Counted from the first letter of the stretch, positions 45,355-57,991 are shown. The stretch is 64,000 nt of DNA from Nyssa sinensis (GCA_008638375.1 CM018038.1:28556753-28620752); one strand, 5' to 3'. Notes: generated by a model from the sequence alone, not told the origin. Made by a program: numbers and translations.

Positions 45355-47250
45355 AAGGTCTGTTGAATTGGGAGAGGAAAAGGAGAGGGAAAAAGTGTAG
45401 TTATCCCTTTCAAGTCTCATAATGTGTCATAGTGTTCCCCTATGATGCACATCACCCACACTAGATAATACTTCAACATTGGATCCCATTTGGTCCAATC
45501 ATAATAGGGCACATGACCTATAAAACCCCAACCAAGCTTCTTGAGGAAGCTTTGCACACCTCCCAATGCACCACGTGGCCAGTTGGCCAAGTGTGCGTGA
45601 ATACACGCCTGAACCTAAACTATTTCGAAATCGCACCAAAGTTGGTACCATAGCTAATTTCGACACTCTAATTTCAAATATGCTATTCGTTTCCCAAAAT
45701 TTCATCGTTTCCATTTCCATAATTATCTGCATCCCTTAAATAATTGTGTAGTCTTGCGACTCACATCAGTTCTGAATAAATTTTAAAAAATTTAATTTAG
45801 TCTTAAGATGTCGTACTCGTGGTTTACTAGCTGATTTCATAATTATTCTGACATATAATCATTGAATTACTCACCTGTCTCTAGTCAATTCTGGCGATTT
45901 ATCAAATTGCCTTTTATGATTTTCTGAATACTTGTAGTGTGCACAGTAATAAACACACATTCGGTTAGTGTGGGGGAAAGAGAGAAAAAGAGAGAGAATA
46001 TGAAAAAAAATAATGAGGAAGAGTCAACCCAAGAGGAAAAAAGTTGTTTTTTCTATTTTTGGGCCTTGTTACTATCAAGTGAGTCACCTCTCCCTCCACA
46101 CACAATGGTGCACTAGCACACACATTAACATCTCCCATATAAGATTTTTTATTTACCAATAACAATGTGCCATATGACATTGTCTAGAAAATTATGCCAT
46201 GCTTCTTGGAGAAACTTTACATGCTAAACGAGATGTCATGTGGCCAGTCTATCAAGCGTGCACACACATGCACCCGAAAATGAATTTTAGCAGAATTGCA
46301 CCAAAATCTACACCTTAGCTAATTTTAAAGCGTAGATTCCAAATATGCACTTTGTTTCTCCAAATCTGATCATTAAAATTTTAGGATTTATTTATGTCCC
46401 GAATTTGATTATGTAGCTCTGTGGTCCACACTAGTCCCGAATAAATTTCTAAAATTATATCTTAGGTTCACAATATAATATTAATTACTAATAATTTATT
46501 TACTCATTTTTTTAATTAATTATTTATCTTTTATTCGGATTAAAAAATTATCAAAATGTCATTTAATAATTTTCTAGATCTTTACACCTTGTGCTGACAT
46601 TTTGTTGCACTTATTATGTGAACCAAAACTTGATCTTAGAATTGATTTAAAAGATAAAGTACTCATTTGACCACAAACTACTTTCTTATGTTCGGAAGGT
46701 GTTCCTATATTGTCACAAGACCATAATTTTAGTACATAATTAATATTGAAATTAAGTAATGTAAAAAGAGACGATGGAATGACGTGTTATAACGAGTGAC
46801 AATGTTAATCTCCTATTCTAGCATCCCAAAATTTTCAATATGAAAATGTCATAAGAGTTGCATGGCTTTGCTATTATAATTCTAATTTTTTTTTTAATCT
46901 AATTGTTAATAAATCCTTCTTAGTAAAAACATAAGCATGCATATATCTAGTTATTTTTACGAAATAAACAAATTCAAGTAATTAATAAACCAAAGAATTT
47001 AAGATGAGAATGATAGACGTCATTTTTAGAAAAATTCATCACTTGAATCTAAGGAAGCTACTGTGACAACTTTGAATTGGCACTCAATCCTTGTGAGGAA
47101 AAGCATGACATCCTTAAAGGATTTAGAGAGTTATTGTTTATACTTGATCAACATTTCACATTATGCCTCCATGAATCGATCAAACATTGGGTTTTCAGTA
47201 ATACAGCCCGTCGTTGTGTTGTCCATTGTGGCTGTAGAAGTGCGACTGTG
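43869..47250. repeat. Long dispersed repeat, copy 2, with an internal 1.38-kb insert
   Basis: 43869-44043 matches 17283-17462 and 45418-47250 matches 17463-19325, so a segment of about 1.38 kb (44044-45417) is present here and absent from copy 1. That segment is LTR-like (TCGACCCGGTTTGACAGTTG, then leader-like sequence with (AC)n at about 44863-44882, (TA)n at about 44896-44921 and (GA)n at 45317-45350). Copy 2 continues past 47250 (CGAGCTTCCTCTAGTCTTGC), showing what copy 1 lost. The 130-codon frame at 47063 reads through the repeat, and I see no known domain in it. Confidence 0.75.
45317..45350. repeat. (GA)n microsatellite
   Basis: About seventeen GA units inside the extra segment of repeat copy 2. 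Confidence 0.9.
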
Positions 47251-47455
47251 CGAGCTTCCTCTAGTCTTGCAACAATTTTATGAGGTGCTCTTATATGCAC
47301 ATATGGATTTCTATCTTCAACACAACAAGAGAGTGAGCATTGCGATTGAAAGTACAACTTGTTTGGAAGTTTTAGAGAGGGAAAAAAAAGATATGATAAT
47401 TCAAAATAGAAGAGAAAAGAAAATATTCGTCTTCATCTTATTTGAATGTTCATGA

Positions 47456-48426
47456 GTGAAATAAAAATAAAAATATTAGTTTTTTGTTTAATCAATAGAA
47501 AAGAAAGAAAAAAGGTATATATAATGGTGTGACATATATGCCCTTTTTGTTGACAATTGCCTTAATTTTTAATTCATGCATTTTGGCATTTTTGGTATTT
47601 TAAAAACTATAGTTAAATAAACTTTATTTGATCTTCAAATCTCTCGATGTTTAAGAGATTTGTGAACAAAGCTTAATTACTCAAACTTTCTGTCCTAATC
47701 TTCTCTTTCTCTTCATCATAAACACCTTTACATGAGAAAGTTATATCACTCCACTTGAATCTTTACTTTTCTCTCCAAATCATTCCATCCAAACAAACTT
47801 GGTTTGAGAGATTGTTTTAGATAAGAGAGTCAGGTTAAATCAGAATAGGTATTTTGTCAATTTGTTTTGCCTACAGAAAATATTAGGCATGGAAAAATAG
47901 ATAAGTTTAGACGGTTTATCAATGGATTGGGTTAAATTAGATTGAACCCAAATTTAACCCAGAGTTAAACGGGTAAAATATGGGTCAAGTAAATCCATAT
48001 TTGACATTCGATTTTTAAATTGCAATCATCTTTATTATACCCGTAAAAAGATATTAAAATTTGATGATAATTATTTTATTGCCAACATTTATACTATTTT
48101 TTTTTTTTTTTGCTCTGTTGACCTTCACCCGTGATTAAAAAAAGACTACCAATATTAATCATTTAATTAAATTTGTAACATCACAAATTTATAATTATTG
48201 CATGAAAATTCTTCATATAGCTAAGCTTTAAGAATTTTCCACAAATTATGTATTGATAAAATCAAACGTAACAACGGTTATTAAATTCACATAGGCAATT
48301 AATGCATAGATATGGGCCAAATTATTGCTAATATATAAACGAGATACATCAATTCATGTAAAAAAAAAAAAATCCGACAACACAGTTCGAAAGGTAAGCT
48401 TGGTGATGAGAGGAACTATGGAACTA
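47456..48426. other. AT-rich intergenic
   Basis: No gene. Near 47920-48000 the text 'AACCCAAATTTAACCCAGAG' and 'AACGGGTAAAATATGGGTCA' resembles the ends of plant hAT-like elements, and a related inverted text occurs at about 49180-49330. These could be the two sides of an element now split by the MITE at 48427. Confidence 0.35.
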
Positions 48427-48906
48427 ACACTATGTTTGGATGGAAGGAATTGGAAGGAAAGGGAAGGAAGGATAAGGAAGGAGAGTTTATATCATATTTG
48501 TTTTAAAAATTAGGAAGGAAAGGGAGGGAGAGCTTAACCCTCATTTATGCGATTTTGTTATTCCCTGCAAAAGTGGAAGGAAATGGAGGGAAAGGAAATA
48601 ATGATTTAATGAATTTTTGATAATACCAATATTACCCTTAAAATTATAAAAGCCTAAAATAAAAATGACACCTCTATCCTAAGGCATCCAAAGGGTATAA
48701 TAATAAAATAATATAAAATCTTTTCCTTTCCTTTCTCTCATTTATCATTCCCAAATAAGATGAAAGGCTTTCTTCTCATTTCCTTTTATTAGTTATCCAA
48801 ACATAAAATGAGTGAATACTCTTCTCCTCTCCTCTCCTTTCTTTTTCCTCATAACTAATACTCTCATTTTTTTTCTTTCCTTCTTACTTATCCAAACGAA
48901 CTGTAA
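48427..48906. mobile_element. TIR element (~480 bp, GTTTGGAT-type ends)
   Basis: The left end AACACTATGTTTGGATGGAA and the right end TACTTATCCAAACGAACTGT are imperfect inverted repeats, with GGAAGG/CCTTCC-rich subterminal sequence on both sides, a layout common in small plant hAT- or Mutator-like MITEs. No transposase. Confidence 0.65.
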
Positions 48907-50018
48907 GAGAAGCCACTGATAGAGAGCTTCAAAGACCTCTCAGCTCCCAAACTCAAAACTTTGGCAATGAGAAGGAAATACAGAATTTGAATAGGAATGG
49001 TGCTATGGGCACCTGAAAATATCCAACTGTCGAAAAGAGATCAAAGTGGGTTGACAAATGCTGAGGGTTAGAGAGAAGTAGGGAGGGGGAGAGGCTGAGA
49101 GAAAAAGAGAAGGGGGGTGGGGGGGGGGAGGCATGATATCCAAAAAGATTTAGGGTAAAAATCATAACTTTTTATACCTAACCCACTTAAACCTATTTAA
49201 AACTCATTTTTAACTCACTTAGCAACATATTATTTCAACTCAATCCATTTTCAACCTATTTTTTAAATGAGTAACCCAAACCCAAAAATTTCCGGACGAA
49301 TTTGGGTAAGATTTGTCAGGTCTACAAAACATTAAAAACTGGAAGTTGATATATTCATAATGTTGTTGATGTTTTTCAAATTTTGTTTCAATAAAATTCC
49401 ATCCTTTCAAAATACACAAAGTAAATGATTGATTACTAAATTTGATAAAAAAAAAAAAAAAAAGTGACTGAATCATATTACCACAATCATGTATTAAATA
49501 TTGGCATGATAAAGGAGAATTTCAGAAATTAGGTTTAAAACAGTTTCAACTTACGTGCAATTTTTTCATTTTCAAAATTTGGTCACAAAAAACTACGTAA
49601 AAAGTAGATTAAGGGATATTGAAAAGGTTGAGAAATTTTCTAATTTTGAGATCGATTGGATACATAAATAAGTAAATCTAAAAAGAAATTTCAAAAGAGT
49701 ATAATATGAGAAGATAAAGAATTCAGTCTTCAAAGTGAGCAATAATTTTGATATTTTCTGGATTCTTTAATCAGAATCAATGACCTTAGAGTTTCTCCAA
49801 ACACAAAAGTCATTGGAGATGCTATCTTCAAATTTTGACTAGTCACGTAAAAAAGTAAGCTTCAATAGCTTGTCAAATGTTCTCTCAAAATTTATGTTTG
49901 CCAAACATTTTTCTCAAATTTAAAAGCGCTTTGAATGACATAGATTGTTTCGATTCAACAGCTTAAATTTATCGACTAATTCTTAATAAATATGCTTAAA
50001 ATTGATTGACGTATCAGC
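48907..50018. other. Intergenic
   Basis: No gene recognised. There is a G-rich run near 49110-49130 (on the minus strand a Pro/Ser-rich translation) and an A run near 49447-49463. Confidence 0.4.
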
Positions 50019-51600
50019 TCAGGGACTGTTTCCTGCTTCCTCCTTCTCTATTATCAACTTAACTGATCTTTCTAGATTTCTAATCCTAGACTCTGTTTGC
50101 CGATTTTGAGATTTAAGTTGCTCTTTAATCTCATTCTGTTCACTTAGCAATCCTGTTAAGCCATTGTTGATAATGTTATCTACTGTTTCGTGGATTTTCT
50201 TATGAATTTCACTACATTCTCTCGAATCAATCTTAAGATCTTCTAAACAGTTTCTTAGGACATTTTTGGAGTTTTTGTAGTTCATTATCTACTCTCCTGC
50301 TATCTTTTAGTTTACCTACGACGTTAGCTAAGTTCTGCTGAAAGATAACAAAGTTTGAATAAAAGGTTTGGAGTCCTTTTCTTTTTTCTTCTAGATCTTT
50401 TTTAATATCTTCCTCAAGTCTGTTATGGTCTTCGCTTATGGCGTAGACAACTGATCCTATTCAATTGCTTGCTTTGGCAATTCTTTTAATTACTACATTG
50501 AGATCACCATGTGTGGACTTAATCCAATATTTATCTGTTTTTAAATAGTTTGCGACATATTGAAGCCATTCTTAAAGAGTTTTGACTTGTCTGAACCTAT
50601 AAAGGGGTGTCCATTCGTGTTATCGTGTCGTGTTCGGGTGGTGTCAAGACATACATATTCAAAAATATGTGTGAATCCAAACTCGACACTATTAACTAAT
50701 CATGTTAAGCTTCAAAACTCAAACCCAACCCATTTATTAAACAAGTCACACATATCGACACATTTAACCCGTTTATTTTAATTTTTTTATTTTTTAAATA
50801 AAAAATTTTACCTATCTTTTAATATGTATAAATAATTTTCAAGTTTAGTAACTTTGGATATGAGCCAAGTTAAAGTAGAAATCTCTTTTATAAATAAAAA
50901 ATCTCAAAACCTTGATAAATATTTGATGTGAGATGAATTACCTTAACTCATAATATATTTTATAATTAAACGTGTTAAGTCGTGTTAAACGGGTTGACAC
51001 TAGTAAAACCCAAACCCGACCTGTTTATTAATTGTGTTATACATGTTAACCCATTTATGATTCAAACTCATTTATGTTAAACCCAAACTCGTTAACTTCG
51101 TATCGTGTTCGAGTCGTGTTAAAAATTGACAACCCTTAATGTATATGACTCTAGAGTCCTAAACTAAGATTGTTGGATTTCCATTATGCTTAATGACTTT
51201 TTTTATCTAAATAATTCCTCGTTTAAGATTATTATCTATATTCTTTAGTTGATTGAAAATTTGTAAGATTTTAATGTTTTTTGTTTTAGAAGATTATTTT
51301 CTTTCAAAATTTGTTCAAGCAATTCTGTAAGTATTGTTTCTATATTTGATAAATTTAATTTGTCAAGTTTTTGAAAGACTTTATCAATCTGATCATTAAG
51401 ATTTTTTATATTATTCTTAGCTTCTGAATTTTTGCTAAGCAATTCTTCTGATAGAATTTTATTAATTCATCGCTTTTATACTTTCAAGAAGTATTTTCCG
51501 ATTATATTTCTTAGAATTGTTTATTAATTTCTGAATTATTTTTGCAAAATTCTCAAGGATCTGATTGTTTAGTTCTACTAGTTATCTTCTTAAAATATTC
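50019..51600 (-). pseudogene. Coiled-coil ORF remnants of a retroelement or pararetrovirus-like insertion
   Basis: The minus strand carries several broken frames rich in Lys, Glu, Asn, Leu and Ile with heptad character: 50019-50285 (ETVDNIINNGLTGLLSEQNE, RIRNLERSVKLIIEKEE), about 50290-50560 (EWLQYVANYLKTDKYWI, HNRLEEDIKKDLEEKRKG) and 51245-51442 plus upstream (NLNDQIDKVFQKLDKLNLSN). Short coiled-coil proteins just downstream of a Met-tRNA PBS occur in badnavirus-like Caulimoviridae and in some LTR elements. A PBS-like site precedes it on the same strand at 51897-51909. No capsid, protease or polymerase is seen, so the assignment is open. A hAT-like element (50601-51138) splits it. Confidence 0.35.
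50601..51138. mobile_element. hAT-like TIR element (~540 bp)
   Basis: The left end AAAGGGGTGTCCATTCGTGT and the right end AAAATTGACAACCCTTA are imperfect TIRs (AAGGGGTGTC / TAAGGGTTGTC) with subterminal CGTGTTAAACGGGTTGAC and TCGTGTTCG motifs on both sides, a pattern typical of plant hAT elements. It is non-coding. No exact 8-bp target duplication was found. Confidence 0.65.
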
Positions 51601-52540
51601 AGTTTTTTTTTTTTTTATATTCTATAAATATCTTATTTGTTATGTACTAATGGCTATGTTCCATTGAACCTTGTTTGTTAGTGAATTTTCTAGAGTAGCT
51701 AAGTGTTATGTGTTAGAATTATTAATTGAAATGTGTTTAGAATCTGGAATACTGCTGAACCAACACTCTGATTGTGGTTGTTCTGATAGGCCTATAGATT
51801 GATACTCTTAATTTTCAAATATCCAAGAATATATTTTGATTATAAGTTTGAACATAAATATGATAAATTATCCATCACCAAAATCTCTATCTTATAAGCT
51901 CTTATACCAATTTGATGATGATTCTCAAATACCTGAATTTAAAACAAACTAAACAAAAATCAAACACTCAAAATAAACATTCTAAGAACGTTTCTGGTAG
52001 TAATTCAAACCTTAATTCAAATTTAAATTTGAAATAAAATAATTTTTTTTTCAATAATTAATCAAACTCAAATTCAAATAAAATTTTATTTAAATTGAAA
52101 TAAAAATCAATACATTATTATTTATAAATTTAAATTTAAATAATCATTATATAAAATAATACTCAAATTTAATTTTTATTCAAATTATTGATTTAAATTT
52201 GAGTAAGGACGATACAATCTAATGATGGCCAAATTTTTTTTTTAAAATTTTACTTTACTCTAAAATTTACTTTATATCATTTTTCTTAAAAATTACTTTT
52301 TCTCTTTCATTTTCCTTCCAAACTTATTTCGATCTTAATTTTCCTTCCCTCCCAAACACTCTTCACTAAAGCCCTAAAAATCTCCGTCACATACTTCCGT
52401 CAGCCGTCCACTGTAGGCAAGCAGTAGCAGGTACTCTCTCTCTCTCTCTTCTTCGCTGCTACCATAGCGGAACGATGTGCTACTCTCTCCTTGTTCTTCT
52501 TCTTCTCTATCCTATTCTCCTCTCTTCTTCGCTGCCGTGT
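51601..52540. other. AT-rich intergenic sequence
   Basis: It contains a poly-T run near 51606 and dense AATTTAAATTTGAA repeats at about 51990-52210. A (CT)n stretch at about 52433-52450 adjoins the left boundary of repeat copy B. No gene seen. Confidence 0.45.
51897..51909 (-). other. PBS-like site for initiator Met-tRNA, minus strand
   Basis: AGCTCTTATACCA on the plus strand is TGGTATAAGAGCT on the minus strand, one base from the canonical TGGTATCAGAGC. It lies upstream, in minus orientation, of the coiled-coil remnants, which is the expected order for a retroelement or pararetrovirus leader. Confidence 0.45.
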
Positions 52541-53112
52541 ATCTGCCACTTTTTTGAGTTTGATATATGGTAGCGCTTTGTGTTCATTTGGTAGAACATA
52601 ACACAAATTACTCTTCATTTGTACACATCAAACCTTGTTCTGTAATTTCTGGTTGATTACCTCGTATTTATGTGTGCGTGCTTGATGCCATAGTTATCTT
52701 TAATATTCACAATTTTTGTTAAGACTTCTAACTTTCTATATGCAAACTCTACACAGATTTTACTGAAAATTACAGTTCTGCAACGATCGTTGTCGCCGTC
52801 TCTGCAACGATCGCCGTTGGACAACAAAGACCGATAGTTGGTTCTGCCAGGTCTGTTTTCCTTTTCCTCATTTTCTTTCCATTTCTTTTTCTTGCCTTTT
52901 CCTTTCACTTTCCATCTGAGGTGAGACTAGGTAGGGAAAAAAAATAGCCGTTAGAATTTGGTTCTGTGAACAGTAGTGCACTGATTTGGTTTGGATTTGA
53001 GTAAAATCTGATTTGTTATGGGTTTGAGTCTAGGGTTGGAGGGCCACTTTTATGTATTTTGACTCAAATTTAAATTTGGTATGGGTTTGAGTCACCACCT
53101 GGAGATGCCCTA
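52541..53112 (-). mobile_element. Repeat copy B (same family as the gag-interrupting repeat)
   Basis: From TATCTGCCACTTTTTTGAG to CACCTGGAGATGCCC it parallels 23579-24153, with small indels. The right terminus here is the fuller CTGGAGATGCCC, whose reverse complement GGGCATCTCCAG equals the sequence at 25531-25542. The shared abrupt left boundary shows that it is a defined unit. Confidence 0.65.
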
Positions 53113-54660
53113 AACAGGAATTTGTGCATTTCTATTTATTTGTTTCATTCTTGCATTATATTGCATCACTGGAAAGAATGACTATTTAGTTTTAAGAGAC
53201 CGCAATATTTACAGTCAAATGAAAAAATGTTATTATTGAACAGAGGATAGGTTTTCCAAGTGACTTAGAAAAATGAGGTTGTTGGAAATATAGATGCTTG
53301 TTTCTCTTTTATGTCTTCGTGAATATAATCTCTCTCGTGTGTTTCCAAGCTATTATAAAAGGGTTGTTCATAGAGTATCTAGTCATATTATTCAAAGAAA
53401 TAGTTAGAGATAAGAATATCAGGATTTGATGTAAAGTGCCTTCTTGAATATTCCAAGTTTTCTTTTCTTCCATGTCTTATTGACAATTAGATGCAGCATA
53501 AGAAAAGTGTGTGCTCATAAGTGCAAGAAAGGGCCATTCATTATTAATTTAGTTATTTTTGATTTACTGATGCCTTTGGATCTTACTATTTTTTGATAAT
53601 TGAGTCCTAGTAAAATTGAGCCTTTGGATCAGTTTTGAGTCATTTTATCCCTTCCTTTATTTTGAGTTGTTTTCTAGTTTTAGTTTTGTAATTTAATTTG
53701 AAGTGCACTTGGTTAAATACATTCTTCATTAATTTTCTCAGCATTTTCTTTGCAATTTCTAAATATCTAGGATTACCGGTAAATGGTTAACCGAGCTACA
53801 GATTATTTAATTTTTTATTTTTTTGTGTTAAGCTAAAATCCTCTTTTTGTTATTTCTCGAAAATCTAGGGATTTGATTAGGCTTTATTTATTTGTGTGAG
53901 GGCTGTTTGAGAATTCTTTAAATTGGATTAAGTTAGAATCATCAATATATTGTTAAAAGGTACTTACAAAACAGCAAAAAAATTAAAATCAGTTTATCTA
54001 TATTCTACAGAACCGGTTCTAGCCTTTCCCAAACAGGCTATGGTTCTAACTCCTTCCTTTGGTTGATTATAAGCCTTTTTTTGGTAAGCATTAAGCAATA
54101 TGTTCACTTGGGCTCTAGGGGAGATTTTTTTTGAAATAGAGATTGGACTTATCATGAAATGCAATATGTGTAGAAGGAGATTTAACAATTAAAACCTCTT
54201 TTACACCAACTAGGCAACTATAGATGCCAGCCTATGGTGTACTCACCTTGCTTCTCAATTTTTTGGTGTGGTGTTTTCTGTAAAATGCTTTGGACATGGC
54301 TATAAGTTTTTTATTTTTTAAATTTTAATTTTTTTTACATTCCGAGACAATTTTTTGCCAATAAGAATATTGGACTGCAAAATGGTGTATTTTTATATTC
54401 CAAGACAATTTCCTGTAAGTACCATTTGTACGGGTCAGGTTTTTCAAATTCAATTTGTTATTTTTATCTATAACTGCTACTTGATTTGTCCATTATATTT
54501 TCATACATTTTGTGTTTTTTTTTTTTTTTGTAGTCCTCAAACCTCTAGGAAACTTCATTCGATACGAAACTATACAATAGTCCAAATCTTTTGAAAAAAT
54601 TCCATCTTGTTTCAAAAGAACTCCATCTTGTCCTAAAAGTTTTAAATTTGGCTTTGACAG
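53113..54660. other. Intergenic
   Basis: No gene recognised on either strand. Poly-T runs occur near 54510-54530. Confidence 0.4.
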
Positions 54661-54822
54661 TATTTTGCAGATTTGGGTATAAGTTTGAGTAAAACTCAAT
54701 TTGGTATGTGTTTGAGTATAGGGTTGGAGTTTTTTTTTTTTTTTTTTTTTTTGTGTTCTAAATATTGTCTCAAATTTAAATTTAGTATGGGTTTTGAGTA
54801 ATCATTGGAGATGCTCTTATGT
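54661..54822 (-). mobile_element. Right-end fragment of the same repeat family (copy C)
   Basis: GATTTGGGTATAAGTTTGAG, AATTTGGTATGTGTTTGAGT and CTCAAATTTAAATTTAGTAT, then ATTGGAGATGCTCTTA, follow the last ~160 bp of copies A and B. A long T run (about 54731-54752) has expanded inside it. Confidence 0.6.
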
Positions 54823-56171
54823 TATTTGTTAAAAACATTTGTTGTTCTATGCATGTTGGGGATTGATCCCATGCTTGCAATTGGACCACTGGTGTAAAAG
54901 GACATACAACTCTCAAAGGCTTCAACAAGTATAATTTTGTAAACAAAGTAGATGATTCTCCTTAAGCTTTAGCAACCTTATCAATTCTTTAATCACAAGC
55001 CACAGAAACCTGAGTGGTTACCTGATAGATGCAAAACACTTCTAAATGGTTGTTGATAACCAAGATGTGAACTGTCAACTTCTAGCCAGAAAATCGCTGC
55101 AAGCCCTGTTGTTGCATTCTGAAATTAAGTATTAATCACATTTTTTTGGTAAATTTTTTGGGCGAAACTGCGGATATATTTCTCATTGCATTTCCTTATT
55201 TATTTTTGTATATTGAGCTTCTTTTATGTCTATAAAGAATTTGCTATATATACATAATTATTACTCTTTTCTTTTCTCCTCATTTGCTAGGATCTTATGA
55301 TCCTCAATCAGACCATACTATTTGATCCTTCGAACGACCCAAACCATCCAAGGTGGGATCCCTAATTTAACAACCTTGGAGGCAGTTGTTAGAGTTAGAA
55401 ATCCAGTTTGTGTGTGTTGCATTGATATTGGGCTATCAGGCTGCAGAGGTTGTATGGATGGTTGTGGTCCCAAATCCCAATCACTTACTAAGGTGCTGTT
55501 ATGCAAGTCTTAAATTGGATAGGATCCAGTTGTTCTGAGGTATTGCTTTTCATTATGCTGAGTCTTAGTTGAGACTGTTGCCTGTTGGTTCATACTTAGC
55601 ATTTCAAGTGTCGAATTACTCAAGTAGTTTAACACATCACTATTTACGAAGTTCACAGGAATCTGCTTATTTGAACAGGGGCTATTCATTTTGGTTCATA
55701 CTTAGTTTTAGTCTATAATTTGGAGGAAAATATTCATACCCATTTGATAGATGATTTAATGACTTGGCATGTGACCTCTTGCTATAAGTCCAGACATTTA
55801 TTGACATCCACAATAGGTGATTTTGTTATAAGAAAGGATGTTTTATTTGTGAAGGGCTAGGCTATTTTTCATTTCCTCCAGTTTTAGGGACCCAATTTTT
55901 GAGCAATTTAATTGGAAAATATAGAAATATATGCTTCACCTACCAAGAAGTTAATGGATCATATGATTCTTTCCCCACTATATTAGATGTCATAGTTTTG
56001 CTTGAGTAATGAATGGTGATTGGTGACTCATCTATGTTTGTTTTTCAGGCATATCTCTATATGTCATTGACAATTAATGAGGGGCAAACAAGGAAGTGAG
56101 CACCCTTTAAGGTTTTAATTTGGATATTGTCATGGTTTATGAAAAAAAGGTCAGATGGATTCTTAAACATT
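54823..56171. other. Intergenic
   Basis: No gene recognised. The overlapping frames at 55318-55513 (both strands) have no resemblance to a known family. This may contain upstream regulatory DNA for the gene at 56952. Confidence 0.4.
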
Positions 56172-56322
56172 AATCCTACACTTTCCAAATTTGTATCTTA
56201 AATGATGTGGAATTGATCACATTAATTACACGATCTAAAATATTGTTAGTAATATAGTGCTACATTACTGCCACATCATTTGGGATAAAAATTTGAGATA
56301 CGAATTTGGGAAGTGTAGCATT
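56172..56322. mobile_element. Hairpin MITE (~150 bp)
   Basis: AATCCTACACTTTCCAAATT and TGTATCTTAAATGATGTGG at the left pair with CCACATCATTTGGGAT and GATACGAATTTGGGAAGTGT plus AGCATT at the right. Long, well-preserved inverted arms surround a short AT-rich centre. Confidence 0.75.
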
Positions 56323-56951
56323 GCTCATTTTTTAATCCACCAATGTGAAAGTTGATTTCTTAGCTGAAAGTGGAATTGATGATGGTCAATTGGGGGTTAC
56401 TTTTTGTCACGTCCCCATTCCAAATTACCAAGGAATTAAAACTTGTGGCCGGCCATGAAAGCCTTTTCTTTTAAATAATTTATTCACATATATAAATTGC
56501 AGCAAAACTATCTATCAAACACAATAATTGTTCCACGAAACTCTTATATCCTCCTTGAGTTTCCTTAGCAATTTTGAATAACAGGTATAGGAATACACCT
56601 GTATAGACAATTGGTGAAGACATGTGGCAGTTTGGAAAGATTATAAGAGCTAGCATAGATCAAATTTTGCTTTATTAATTTTTTTTTCTTTTTTGGGGGC
56701 GAGGGGGTGTTTTGGGGATTTATGAGGGGGCTAACACAGAAGTGATTGTGGTTTCCTTTCAAAATTTTTGAAAAGAAGATCAGTTTTAATTGTTACCAAA
56801 CAGGCCCTGCATTATTTCCCTTAATTAATATTTTTTTGGCATACACTAACCCTAATTTAATGTTTGAAGCCAGAATGCTGCCATTTAACGGTTAAACCCA
56901 GAATGCCAGCTGTAAATATGTACTGATACTGGTGTTTTTGGTGGGTCAGTG

Positions 56952-57991
56952 ATGGAGGCTATGGCGAAGAAATATCAGCAAAAGTTCAGAAAGGTCAAGG
57001 ATGAAATGAGTCAATGGGATGAACTTCAATCTCGATTGGTTTCACAGTTCAGAAACGCATCTTCAATCATTGAGAGGTTGCAGGTCCTTCTGTTGTTATA
57101 ATACTCACATATACACATATAATTCCTAATATTATTCACCCATCAGTTTGTTCATAGCTTTAAATTCCTCTTATCAGAGTTTGTGCTCTGTCATTCTTTG
57201 ATCAGGTAATTCAAAATCCCAAGAATTATAGTGCCTTAAAATGCATTGGCGGCATTGGAGATGCGGTCTTGGCAAAGCAGATGGAATCTCTGGAAACTAT
57301 CTTGCGTTCGATGAACAAGACACTGTAAGTTTTAATCTTCCCTTTGTTTGTTCCATTTGATTGCTGGGAAAATGTTGGAGAATAAATCATAATTTTCAAT
57401 TTGCAACCTTGTATCTTTAATTATTTGGTAATATCCTTTCAAATTTTGTAAATGAAAACATTAGGGCATAGGTTTTATTGTGGCTTGCAGTTTTTGGTAT
57501 TCTTTTCAAAACCCAAATATAACTAGAATTTGGAGGATGTTCTCTTCAGACAGTGCTTGATGCAGAGAGGGCCCTATCAAGTATAGGGAAGTGGTTTAGT
57601 GTTGTCACTTTCAGATTAATTCATCATTAAGTAGATACATGTCATAATGCATCTTAGATTTTTGTATGATTTGATTGTAAGAGCATTGCTGGTCATTTTT
57701 TCGGTTGTTTCACAATCAAGATGGTTTTTTGTGTTGCCATCTCAAATGTTGAACCTAATGGATCCTCTTCACAAGAGTCTCATTATTTTTCCTCTTTTTA
57801 ATGGTTTTCAGGGAAGTGTTTCATGGTATTGTTTTGTCGCTTGGGAAGATTCTTCGTGATGGAAGGCAGCTAGTAAAAGGGGGATCTATTCAGCCAACCT
57901 CAAAACAACTGCATCAACGAGTTGGCATAAAACCAACTATTGCAGATTGCTTGGATGGGCTTAGGCTTCTTCATGAGATGCACCAAGCAGA
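56952..57991 (+). CDS. Small conserved plant protein, At5g43822-like (5' three exons; 3' end outside window)
   Basis: Exons 56952-57083, 57206-57324 and 57812-57991 join in phase. Exon 1 reads [20 protein letters not shown] and [20 protein letters not shown]; exon 2 reads [20 protein letters not shown] and [15 protein letters not shown]; exon 3 reads [33 protein letters not shown] and [18 protein letters not shown]. The wording matches plant proteins annotated as 'uncharacterized protein At5g43822', of no established function; the helical, charged N-terminus suggests a small scaffold or coiled-coil protein. The likely donor is GCAGA|GTATGG at 57992. The next exon (expected to begin with Y-L-L-K-S) is not found before 64000 because an L1-like LINE of at least 5.8 kb fills the intron. 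The start is the first ATG in frame. All three exons are intact. Confidence 0.72.

Noticed and set aside
45081..45413. Ser-rich and Arg/Glu-repeat frames near the (GA)n tract
   Set aside because: Low-complexity translations of CT/GA and CA repeats inside an LTR-like segment.
54850..54900. Short stretch with a tRNA-like look (GGGATTGATCCCATGC)
   Set aside because: I could not fold a full cloverleaf with a standard B box; it is more likely part of a repeat.
55318..55513. Overlapping 62-63 codon frames on both strands, one Cys-rich
   Set aside because: No family resemblance, no supporting splice or promoter signals, and short length.
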